64,000 bases of DNA from Pseudarthrobacter sp. MM222 (lineage in GTDB: Bacteria > Actinomycetota > Actinomycetes > Actinomycetales > Micrococcaceae): assembly GCF_947090775.1 (NCBI RefSeq), contig NZ_OX352321.1, forward strand, positions 3,596,001 to 3,660,000, given 5' to 3'. Shown here in pieces: positions 1-7,310 of this stretch. The number at the start of each line of letters is the position of its first letter. Within the stretch, counting starts at the first letter, position 1. The position numbers and the translations under genes were made by a program. A model generated the notes under the pieces. The model was not told the DNA's origin. It made no database searches and saw nothing but the letters and a program-made list of their open reading frames with translations.

Positions 1-23
1 GCGCGCTCGAACGGATTCTGCTT

Positions 24-355
24 GGACATGCCCAGTCCCGTGGTCCATGGCCGGAGGGCATGCCGAGTCCTCGTACCGGCCGCGGGACATGTCCAGTCCT
101 CACGCCTGCGAGCGCGGGACATGCCCAGTCCTGGCCGCGAGCAATGGACACAATGGCACTATGTCCATCCCTGGGCGTGAACGGAGAGCATGTCCCGTGG
201 GACGCGGACAATCCGCGGGCCGAGGGCTTGTACGCGCTGGAACGGACGCGCTGGACATGCCCAGTCCTGGCCGCGAGCAATGGACACAATGGCACTATGT
301 CCATCCCTGGGCGCGAGCGGAGAGCATGTTCCGTGGGACGCGGACAATCCGCGGG
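24..355. repeat. Intergenic repeat block with RRRCATGYYY cores
   Basis: A 103-bp direct repeat occupies 117-219 and 253-355 with three mismatches and a 136-bp period. Inside each copy lies an inverted repeat with 7-bp arms, ATGGACA and TGTCCAT (144-150/162-168 and 280-286/298-304). A shorter word, GGACATGCCCAGTCC, occurs at 24-38, 117-131 and 253-267, with variants at 56-70 and 85-99. Cores of the form RRRCATGYYY, mostly imperfect, recur at 24, 56, 85 (the perfect 10-bp palindrome GGACATGTCC), 117, 186, 253 and 322. Open frames through it have no protein-like character. It lies directly 5' of the molybdoenzyme gene. I see no transposase, so an intergenic repeat family or a cluster of binding sites is more likely than a mobile element. 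Confidence 0.75.
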
Positions 356-378
356 GCTCGCGGCTACGAACACCCTGT

Positions 379-1983
379 ATGAAGAAGCCCAGCATGCAGA
401 ACAACACCCGGCAGCCTCGGAAGCAGCGCGGAGGTGCCAACGCGCTGGCCGCGCTGGCAGGTGTGGCCGCCGCCGGCGTCGTCCTGTCCGTGGCGGAACT
501 GATCGGCGCCTTTTTCACGGCACGGGCGACCCCGCTGATCGCCCTCGGCTCGACCTTCATCGACTTCACGCCGCCGTGGATGAAAGACTTCGCGATCGCC
601 ACCTTCGGCACGAACGACAAAGCCGCGCTCTTCGTCGGCATGGGAGTGACCATCCTGCTCCTCGCCTGCGTGCTGGGCGTGGTGGCCTACCGCAAGTGGG
701 CGCTGGGCGTCGCCGGGGTGCTGCTGATGGGCGGCGTGATCGTGGCCAGTGTGGTCACTCGGGCCAGCGTCAAGCCGCTTGACGCGGTTCCTTCGCTGAT
801 CGGCACTGCCGCCGGCTTGCTCGTGCTCCGGCTCCTGATCACCCGGCTATGGCGGATGCGTGAATGGCCCGACGCGGCCGCGGATGTAGCGGCGAAGGAA
901 CCGGACCGGCCCGCCACCAGCCGGCGCGCCTTTTTCGCTGCGACCGGCATCACCGCGGCAGCTTCGGCCATCGCCGCAACCGGCGGCCGACTGCTCAGCG
1001 CGGCCCGCAGCAACGTGGCCCAGGCCCGCGAATCCCTGCAGCTGCCCACGCCGGCCAAGGCCGCGCCGCCCGTGCCCGCCGGGGTGCAGTCGAAGGCACC
1101 GGGCGTGACGCCGTGGCTGACGCCCAACAAGGATTTCTACCGCATCGACACCGCCCTGAGTGTGCCGGAAATCAACGTCCAGGACTGGGAATTGCGCGTC
1201 CACGGGCTGGTGGAGCAGGAGGTCCGGCTCACGTTCCAGGACCTGCTGGACGCGGAACTGATCGAATCCCACGTGAGCCTGACCTGCGTCTCCAACCCGG
1301 TCGGCGGCAACCTGGCGGGCAACGCCAAATGGCTCGGCCTGCCCATCCGCGAGGTGCTCAAGATGGCCCGGCCCAAAGAGGGCGCCGACATGGTGCTCTC
1401 CACCTCGATCGACGGCTTCAGCGCCTCCACCCCGCTGGAAGTGCTGACGGATGACCGCGACGCCATCCTCGCCATCGGCATGAACGGCGAACCCCTCCCC
1501 CTCGAACACGGCTACCCGGTGCGGATGGTGGTCCCCGGCCTGTACGGCTTCGTCTCCGCGACCAAATGGGTGGTGGACCTCGAAGTCACGCGCTTCGCCG
1601 ACAGCAAGGCCTACTGGACGCAGCGCGGCTGGTCCGAACGCGGACCGATCAAGACCATGGCCCGCATTGAGGTCCCCAAATCCTTCGCACAGGTACCCGC
1701 CGGCCGCGTCGCGATCGGCGGCACCGCCTGGGCCCAGACCCGCGGCATCACCAAAGTCGAGGTGCAGATCGACGACGGACCCTGGACCGAGGCGACGCTC
1801 TCCGACGAGGCTTCCCTCATCACCTGGCGGCAGTGGTCCTTCGACTGGGAGGCGACCCCCGGCCCGCACTACATCAAGGCCCGAGCAACCGACGGCACCG
1901 GCGAAGTCCAGACCGACAAGCGCGCGGATCCGGTCCCCGACGGCGCCTCCGGCTGGCAGTCGGTTATGGTGACCGTGCAATAA
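379..1983 (+). CDS. Membrane-anchored molybdopterin-dependent oxidoreductase (sulfite oxidase family)
   Basis: This 534-residue protein has three parts. The first 180 or so residues hold about four hydrophobic membrane segments. A Tat-like segment with SRRAFF followed by an Ala-rich stretch comes next. The C-terminal 330 residues form a sulfite-oxidase-type molybdopterin-binding domain followed by a dimerisation-like domain. Cys303, in the SLTCVSNPVGG motif, is the expected molybdenum ligand. The architecture is that of actinobacterial SuoX-like oxidoreductases whose catalytic domain sits outside the membrane. The electron donor and acceptor are unknown. The ATG at 379 (MKKPSMQN) was chosen because the longer frame runs back into the repeat block; ATG at 394 is an alternative. 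The physiological substrate cannot be read from the sequence. Confidence 0.88.
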   Translation: MKKPSMQNNTRQPRKQRGGANALAALAGVAAAGVVLSVAELIGAFFTARATPLIALGSTFIDFTPPWMKDFAIATFGTNDKAALFVGMGVTILLLACVLGVVAYRKWALGVAGVLLMGGVIVASVVTRASVKPLDAVPSLIGTAAGLLVLRLLITRLWRMREWPDAAADVAAKEPDRPATSRRAFFAATGITAAASAIAATGGRLLSAARSNVAQARESLQLPTPAKAAPPVPAGVQSKAPGVTPWLTPNKDFYRIDTALSVPEINVQDWELRVHGLVEQEVRLTFQDLLDAELIESHVSLTCVSNPVGGNLAGNAKWLGLPIREVLKMARPKEGADMVLSTSIDGFSASTPLEVLTDDRDAILAIGMNGEPLPLEHGYPVRMVVPGLYGFVSATKWVVDLEVTRFADSKAYWTQRGWSERGPIKTMARIEVPKSFAQVPAGRVAIGGTAWAQTRGITKVEVQIDDGPWTEATLSDEASLITWRQWSFDWEATPGPHYIKARATDGTGEVQTDKRADPVPDGASGWQSVMVTVQ

Positions 1984-2018
1984 CGGGAGTATCCCTTGAG
2001 GCACCATAGACTGGCCAC

Positions 2019-3035
2019 ATGCCCCTGAACTCGCATGCCACATTCACCGTCGAGTCCGCCGTCGAACTGGCTGTCGTTGAACGCAGCGGTTTCGTCGAGT
2101 CCCGGCACATCGGCTCCGCCGTCGTGATGGCCGCCGACGGCACCGTCGTCACCGAACTCGGCGACATCACCACCCCGATCTTCGCCCGATCGGCCCTCAA
2201 ACCGCTGCAGGCCCTGGCATCGATGCAGTCCGGTGTCCCCCTGCGCGGCGCCCAGGTGGCGATTGCCTGCGGCAGTCACGTCGGCTCGCTGGACCACATG
2301 GACGTGGTCGAGGGCATGCTGAAGGCCGCCGGGGTCAAGGAAGAACAACTGCAATGTCCGGCCGACTGGCCGCACGACGAGACCGCCAGGAACTGGCTGG
2401 TCCACTCCGAGCGGGGCAAGTCGCGGCTGGCGTTCAACTGCTCCGGCAAGCACGCCGCGTTCCTCTGGGCCTGCACCGAGAACGGCTGGGACACCCACAG
2501 CTACCTGGAGCCGAACCACCCGCTGCAGCAGCGGATCCGGTCCGTAATCGAGGAGTACTGCGAGGAAAGCATCGCCCACCTCGGGATTGACGGCTGTGGC
2601 GCCCCCGTGGCGGCCGTCTCGCTGACCGGACTGGCCCGGGCGTTCTCGAAGCTGGCCAAGTCTCCCGGAGACAAGAACTCCAACGCCCGGGCCGCCACCA
2701 TCGCCACGTCCATGCTGGACTACCCCTGGGCGGTGCAGGGCCGGGGAGAGTCCAACACCATCGTCATGGACGAGCTCGGCATCCTCGCGAAGGTCGGCGC
2801 CGAAGGCGTCCTGGTGATGGCCACCCCGCAGGGCGTCTCCGTTGCTGTCAAAGTCCTCGACGGCAACACCCGGGCCACGACGCTCGTGGCCCTGACCATG
2901 CTTGCTGCCGCCGGCGCCGTCGAGATCCCCGAGGTCTCCAGCGTGCTGGAGAAGGTGGTTGACCCTGTGCTGGGTGGCGGCCGCCAGGTTGGCAGGATCC
3001 GTCTGGGACGCGCCGTCTCGGCACTGCTGGACTAG
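2019..3035 (+). CDS. Asparaginase (L-asparaginase II family)
   Basis: This 338-residue cytoplasmic protein belongs to the thermolabile L-asparaginase family first described in Rhizobium (PF06089-type), which is unrelated in fold to E. coli AnsA/AnsB. Family motifs are RSALKPLQA (57-65), CSGKHAA (141-147) and DGCGAP (191-196), where the conserved Ser, Lys and Cys residues shape the active site. The expected reaction is L-asparagine to L-aspartate plus ammonia. Length is normal for the family. It follows the molybdoenzyme by 35 bp and may share its transcript. No signal peptide is seen. Confidence 0.9.
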   Translation: MPLNSHATFTVESAVELAVVERSGFVESRHIGSAVVMAADGTVVTELGDITTPIFARSALKPLQALASMQSGVPLRGAQVAIACGSHVGSLDHMDVVEGMLKAAGVKEEQLQCPADWPHDETARNWLVHSERGKSRLAFNCSGKHAAFLWACTENGWDTHSYLEPNHPLQQRIRSVIEEYCEESIAHLGIDGCGAPVAAVSLTGLARAFSKLAKSPGDKNSNARAATIATSMLDYPWAVQGRGESNTIVMDELGILAKVGAEGVLVMATPQGVSVAVKVLDGNTRATTLVALTMLAAAGAVEIPEVSSVLEKVVDPVLGGGRQVGRIRLGRAVSALLD

Positions 3036-3297
3036 ACACCGCCGGACTAGGCGCTGCTGAACCGGGCACCGCTCAACTGAACGCTGCCGGACTCAATAAG
3101 AGGGATCAAGTGTGGGGGGACTAAGCGTGACGATATTAGGCGGGGCTGGATCCGGTTGGGCTGGAGTCGGCGCGGATAAGCTGGTTGCAGCTGCGGTGGG
3201 AACTTGGGCTTACGGGCCCTTGTCGGTCCGTAGGGACGGCGCCCGCTGGGCCTCACGCCCGGGGGCGCGCTCGGGTCCTGCAAGAGATCGGAACAGC
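3036..3297 (+). other. Intergenic leader before beta-helix gene
   Basis: This 262-bp stretch begins with a degenerate short repeat (variants of gccggactaggcgctgctgaa) immediately after the asparaginase stop. It continues as GC-rich sequence containing several short inverted arms. An open frame enters from a GTG at 3112 but reads as Gly/Ala/Trp-rich sequence with no family character, so I treat it as untranslated leader. I do not recognise a riboswitch. Confidence 0.4.
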
Positions 3298-4698
3298 ATG
3301 ATGGATGGCAAGAAGCCCCACGCGCGGACGGCCTGGCTGCTCGTGGCTGCCGGCCTCTCAGTGCTGCTGCTGGGCACCGCGATAACAACACAGCTTTTGT
3401 CTGCTCCGGGCCGCTCCGCCGGGACAACAGGCGGCGCGGGGCAATCCTCCGCTGTGAGCCCGGGTCAGTCCTCAGGGCAGCTGGCGGTACCGGCGCTGTC
3501 CGCGGACGGCAGCCCCCTGAACGGCTCGAAACGGGCGGCCGGCACATTCACGGCAAGCGTCAACGCCCCCGGGAGTGCCACGGTGAAGTTCAAAATGGAC
3601 GGAACGTACCTCGGCCAGGACAGTACCGCCCCGTACACCTGGCCGGTGCAAACCGGACCGGGAACCCACAAACTCGAAGCCCGCTGGGACGCGGAGGGCG
3701 GCAGCAGGGTTGAGGCGACGTTCGAGGTCCTGTCGGGGGGCGCGGCAGCGCCGTCCGTCAGCGCGCCCCCCACCGCTGCAGCGCCACAACCCACGGCGCC
3801 CGCCTCCGGCGCCGCCGGCACCGTTTTGGTGGCCACCTCCGCGGAGCTGGCCAGCGCCCTGGCGGCAGCAAAGCCGGGGCAGATCATCCAACTCCGGGAC
3901 GGACGGTACGGAGGAAAGTTCGTTGCGGCCGCCCCCGGAACGGCGGCTGCCCCCATCACCTTGACCGGCTCCCGAGCCGCCGTTCTGAGCACCGGGTCTA
4001 TTAAGTCGGGCTACGCACTCCACGTGACGGGAAGCCACTGGCGTGTGTCGGGATTTTCAGTCACGGAATCAGCCAAGGGAATCGTGCTGGACGGATCCAC
4101 GCATACCGTCCTCAGCAACCTCGACGTCGGCAGGATCGGCGACGAGGCTGTCCATTTCCGCGCCAACAGCGCTGACAGCGCCATCCTGGACTCGGACATC
4201 CATGATACGGGGCTCGCCCAGCCCGGATTCGGCGAGGGAATCTACGTGGGCAGCGCCAACAGCAACTGGCGCACGGTCATGGGCTCCGCGTCGCAACCGG
4301 ACCGTTCGGACCGGGTCCAGATCCGGAACAACCGGATCTCCCGTACCTCTGCCGAAGGTATCGACATCAAGGAAGGCAGCACCGGAGGATTTATCGTTGG
4401 CAACACCTTCGCCGAAGCCGGTCTCTCCGGAGCGAACTCCGCGGATTCCTGGATGGATATCAAGGGCAACGGATATACAGTGACCGGCAACTCCGGCACA
4501 ACGGCCAAACTCGACGCCCTTCAGGTCCACAGCGTCCTGGACGGGTGGGGCCGGGACAATAAGCTGTCCGGGAATACCGTGGTGGGCGGTGTGCCCGGCT
4601 ACGAGGTGTGGGTGCAGTCCGCGAAACTGGGCAACATCGTCGGATGCAAGGGCAGCGCCGCCGGCCGGGGCCTGACGAACGTCACCTGCTCGCCCTGA
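3298..4698 (+). CDS. Signal-anchored Ig-like/right-handed beta-helix protein, PL6-like
   Basis: This 466-residue exported protein has a hydrophobic signal or anchor near residues 12-32. An Ig-like module follows (about 75-145, with a VKFKMDGTYLG strand), then an Ala/Pro/Thr linker and a right-handed parallel beta-helix. The helix begins with the phrase SAELASALAAAKPGQIIQL, which is typical of chondroitinase-B/alginate-lyase (PL6) folds. The segment GEGIYVGSANSNW and the motif GIDIKEGSTGG recur almost unchanged in the paralog at 6246-7310 (GEGVYIG, SVDIKEGTSGG). It lies convergent to the UDP-glucose dehydrogenase operon. Activity could be polyuronate lyase, epimerase or binding; the catalytic residues cannot be confirmed by eye. 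The start is ATG 3298 (or 3301); the longer frame from GTG 3112 is less likely. Confidence 0.75.
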   Translation: MMDGKKPHARTAWLLVAAGLSVLLLGTAITTQLLSAPGRSAGTTGGAGQSSAVSPGQSSGQLAVPALSADGSPLNGSKRAAGTFTASVNAPGSATVKFKMDGTYLGQDSTAPYTWPVQTGPGTHKLEARWDAEGGSRVEATFEVLSGGAAAPSVSAPPTAAAPQPTAPASGAAGTVLVATSAELASALAAAKPGQIIQLRDGRYGGKFVAAAPGTAAAPITLTGSRAAVLSTGSIKSGYALHVTGSHWRVSGFSVTESAKGIVLDGSTHTVLSNLDVGRIGDEAVHFRANSADSAILDSDIHDTGLAQPGFGEGIYVGSANSNWRTVMGSASQPDRSDRVQIRNNRISRTSAEGIDIKEGSTGGFIVGNTFAEAGLSGANSADSWMDIKGNGYTVTGNSGTTAKLDALQVHSVLDGWGRDNKLSGNTVVGGVPGYEVWVQSAKLGNIVGCKGSAAGRGLTNVTCSP

Positions 4699-4703
4699 CC
4701 GGA

Positions 4704-4748
4704 CACTGCCGGACCGTTCGGCGTTACCGCCAAACGGGTCCGGCAGTG
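4704..4748. terminator. Bidirectional hairpin between convergent genes
   Basis: CACTGCCGGACC at 4704 pairs with GGTCCGGCAGTG ending at 4748, with a one-base bulge and an inner GGCG/CGCC stem. It lies between the stops of the plus-strand beta-helix gene and the minus-strand dehydrogenase. There is no T-run, so it may act as a Rho-independent-like stem or an RNA-end stabiliser. Confidence 0.55.
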
Positions 4749-4762
4749 CCGGCAGCTTCCGC

Positions 4763-6172
4763 TCACAGCGGAAGGCCGTTGGCGCCGTCGCGCGCGTCCT
4801 CCAGTAGCTGCACCGTCCGCGGCTGGTATGGCCGCCCGAGGGCCCGGTATTCCCAGCCTTTGGCCGTGTAGTCGCTGGCATCGAGGGCGTGCCGTCCGTC
4901 CACGACCAAGCGCTGGCTTACGAGGGACGCGAGATAGTCCGGATCGGCACGCCGGAACTCTTCCCATTCGGTGAGCAGGGCCACCACGTCCGCATTGGCC
5001 ACCGCTTCCTCCAGCGAACCCACATAGTTCAGGTCCGGGTAGAGACGGTGCGCATTGGCATTTGCCTCGGGGTCATAGACCGTCACCAGCGCGCCTTCGA
5101 GGTACAGCAGCCGGGCGACGTCGAGGGCCGGCGCGTCGCGCACATCGTCCGAGTTGGGCTTGAACGCCGCCCCGAGGGCCGCCACCCGGACACCGGACAG
5201 GTCGCCGCCGGCGAGTTCCCGGATCAGGTCCACGGTGCGGATCCGGCGGCGGTTGTTGATTGAATCGACCTCACCGAGGAAGCTGACCGCTTGTCCGACG
5301 CCCAGTTCCTCAGCACGGTGCCGGAAAGCCCGGATGTCCTTTGGCAGGCACCCCCCGCCGAAGCCGAGGCCCGGCTTCAGGAACCTCCGGCCGATGCGGT
5401 CATCCAGGCTGAGGGCCTGCGCGAGCAGGCTTACGTCTGCACCGGTGGCCTCGCAGACCTCAGCCATGGCATTGATGAAGGAGATCTTCGTGGCGAGGAA
5501 GGAGTTGGCCGCGACTTTGACCAGTTCCGCAGTGGGCAGGTCCGCCACGATCAGCGGTGTGTCGGCGGCAAGGATAGGGGCAAAAGCCGCGCGGAGCTGG
5601 GCTTCCGCCCAGTCGGACTGCACCCCGAACACAAGCCGGTCCGGGTGGAGGGTGTCCTTGACTGCGAACCCCTCGCGGAGGAACTCCGGGTTCCACGCAA
5701 GTTCCAGCTCCGCCCCGATGGGCGAAATCTCCTGGACCATCTTGGTAAGGCGGGCCGCCGTCCCGATCGGGACTGTGGACTTGCCGACGAGCAGTGCCTT
5801 CCGTGTGATGCGCGTGGCGAGGGCAGTAAAAGCCGCCTCGACATATCGGAGGTCCGCCGCTGCGGATCCGGCTGCCTGCGGGGTGCCGACGCAGACGAAG
5901 TGGACGTCGCCGAACTGCGCCACCTCGTCGAAGTCCGTGGTGAAGTGCAGGCGGCCCGATGCCAGCGCCTCATCGAGTTGTTCGGGGAGTCCCGGTTCGA
6001 AGAAGGGGATGCGGCCGGCGCGCAGCGACTCGATCTTGGCCTGGTCCACGTCGGCGCCAAGGACATCGAAGCCCATGATGGCCATGCAGATGGCGTGCGT
6101 GGCGCCGAGGTAGCCGGTACCAACGACGCTAACTTTGGGAAGGGGCGGAGGGGTTGACGGAGTGTTGCGCAT
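4763..6172 (-). CDS. UDP-glucose 6-dehydrogenase (UDP-glucose/GDP-mannose dehydrogenase family)
   Basis: This 469-residue enzyme would oxidise UDP-glucose twice with NAD+ to UDP-glucuronate. The N-terminal Rossmann motif is VVGTGYLGATHA. Cys275 in GFGGGCLPKD is the catalytic nucleophile, and the C-terminal domain carries AFKPNSDDVRD. GDP-mannose dehydrogenases share the fold, but the IPFFEPGLPE segment and overall style fit actinobacterial Ugd better. The ATG at 6172 is preceded by AAGAGA; the frame could extend to 6316 into the spacer, which seems unlikely. It is the last gene of the minus-strand polysaccharide run, 73 bp after the beta-helix gene. It probably supplies the nucleotide-uronate for the adjacent synthase. 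Confidence 0.87.
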   Translation of the reverse strand: MRNTPSTPPPLPKVSVVGTGYLGATHAICMAIMGFDVLGADVDQAKIESLRAGRIPFFEPGLPEQLDEALASGRLHFTTDFDEVAQFGDVHFVCVGTPQAAGSAAADLRYVEAAFTALATRITRKALLVGKSTVPIGTAARLTKMVQEISPIGAELELAWNPEFLREGFAVKDTLHPDRLVFGVQSDWAEAQLRAAFAPILAADTPLIVADLPTAELVKVAANSFLATKISFINAMAEVCEATGADVSLLAQALSLDDRIGRRFLKPGLGFGGGCLPKDIRAFRHRAEELGVGQAVSFLGEVDSINNRRRIRTVDLIRELAGGDLSGVRVAALGAAFKPNSDDVRDAPALDVARLLYLEGALVTVYDPEANANAHRLYPDLNYVGSLEEAVANADVVALLTEWEEFRRADPDYLASLVSQRLVVDGRHALDASDYTAKGWEYRALGRPYQPRTVQLLEDARDGANGLPL

Positions 6173-6245
6173 TTGTTTTCTCTTTTCGTCAGGGAAAGCA
6201 CCTGAGCTTGCTTGGACTGGCGCTGCTGCACTGTCCGTTTTTCCT

Positions 6246-7310
6246 CTAGACGGTTTTGCAGGGCTCATTGGAGAGGCCCTTTCCGGCTTGAGAGGCTTTA
6301 TTACTGCACTCGACAACGTTGTCGCGCACCGGCTTCAGGGAATACCCGAAACCGGGGCCATTCACTTCGGCGGTATTGTTTCGAAACACGTTGCCCGTCC
6401 CCCATCCGTCGAGAATCTCGTGGGTTTGGAATCCGTCAACAGGAGCGTTTCGGCCAAAGTTGTTATCGATCGTCCATCCGTTACCCTTGACATCGACCCA
6501 GGAGTCAGCGTCGGCTATTTTTGAGCCGTCGAACTTGTTGTCGCGGAGGATGCCGCCGGAGGTGCCCTCTTTGATATCGACGCTTTCCGCGGACGTTCCG
6601 GAAATGTCGTTGCCCGCAACCTCGTTCCGGTCGCTTTTGTCCGGCTCGCAGCTGCTGATCTCACACCAGTTGCTCTCCGCCGTCCCGATATAGACCCCTT
6701 CGCCGAACTTGGGTTTGCGCAAGCCGGTGTCTCTAATCGAGTTGTCCAGCACTTTGTTATCGGTACTGAATTTCCGGAGATGAATGGCCTCGTCACCGGT
6801 GGTGCTGACGGTGAGGCCGCGGAGCGTGGAATTCGTAGTTTCATCGACCATGACGCCTTTTTGGCCGTTGCGTACGGCGAATCCCTGGAGTACCCAATGG
6901 GAGGCACGGTTCAGTTGGAAGACGTAACCGTCCTCCAACTGGCCGCCGTCCAGGATGCTGCCTGCCGTGCCGCAAAGCATGATCGGCTTCTCCGGGGTGC
7001 CGTTGCCGGTGCCGACGAAGTTCCCTGCATACACGCCGTCGGCGAGGCGGATCACGGCGCCGGGCCCGGTCCCTGCGAGGGCCGTTCGTAGCTCCGCGGC
7101 ATTGGTTACCGTGACGGTTGCCTCGGGGCAGCCCCCGGCCTGGGCGGTCGAGGCCAGCGCGTCCGGCGTCCCGCTGGGGCTTGAGCTCCCGGCGGGGGGC
7201 CGAGCCTGGTTGTCCTGGACGAGGCTGACTGTGAACCAGATCAGCGCCCCGACCACCAGCACTATCACCAAAGCCAAGGCGAGGACCCACGGCTGGACCG
7301 GGGATCTCAC
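6246..7310 (-). CDS. Membrane-anchored PL6-like right-handed beta-helix protein
   Basis: This 354-residue protein has one N-terminal transmembrane anchor (about 8-30), a short Pro/Ser linker and a beta-helix beginning TNAAELRTALAGTGPGAVIRL. That beginning resembles PL6 alginate-lyase/chondroitinase-B domains. Its helix region is clearly paralogous to the protein at 3298-4698: both have the GEG(I/V)Y(I/V)G, DIKEG, DSW(M/V)D(I/V)KGNG and LDGWG motifs. Several cysteines (for example CEISSCEP) suggest disulfides in an extracellular domain. The GTG start overlaps the upstream stop by 4 nt (GTGA, 7307-7310), indicating translational coupling. Expected role is modification or trimming of the secreted polysaccharide. 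Specific chemistry is not shown. Confidence 0.78.
   Translation of the reverse strand: MRSPVQPWVLALALVIVLVVGALIWFTVSLVQDNQARPPAGSSSPSGTPDALASTAQAGGCPEATVTVTNAAELRTALAGTGPGAVIRLADGVYAGNFVGTGNGTPEKPIMLCGTAGSILDGGQLEDGYVFQLNRASHWVLQGFAVRNGQKGVMVDETTNSTLRGLTVSTTGDEAIHLRKFSTDNKVLDNSIRDTGLRKPKFGEGVYIGTAESNWCEISSCEPDKSDRNEVAGNDISGTSAESVDIKEGTSGGILRDNKFDGSKIADADSWVDVKGNGWTIDNNFGRNAPVDGFQTHEILDGWGTGNVFRNNTAEVNGPGFGYSLKPVRDNVVECSNKASQAGKGLSNEPCKTV

Noticed and set aside
60..782. Long Arg-rich frames through the repeat block and molybdoenzyme start
   Set aside because: They are out of frame with the clear oxidoreductase and are Arg/Ala/Pro-rich, typical of shadow frames in high-GC DNA.
3112..3297. N-terminal extension of the beta-helix gene
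   Set aside because: The extra 62 residues precede a typical signal anchor and have low-complexity composition, so the ATG at 3298 is the better start.
3036..3297. Possible riboswitch in the leader of the beta-helix gene
   Set aside because: I could not match the conserved core of c-di-GMP or other known classes.
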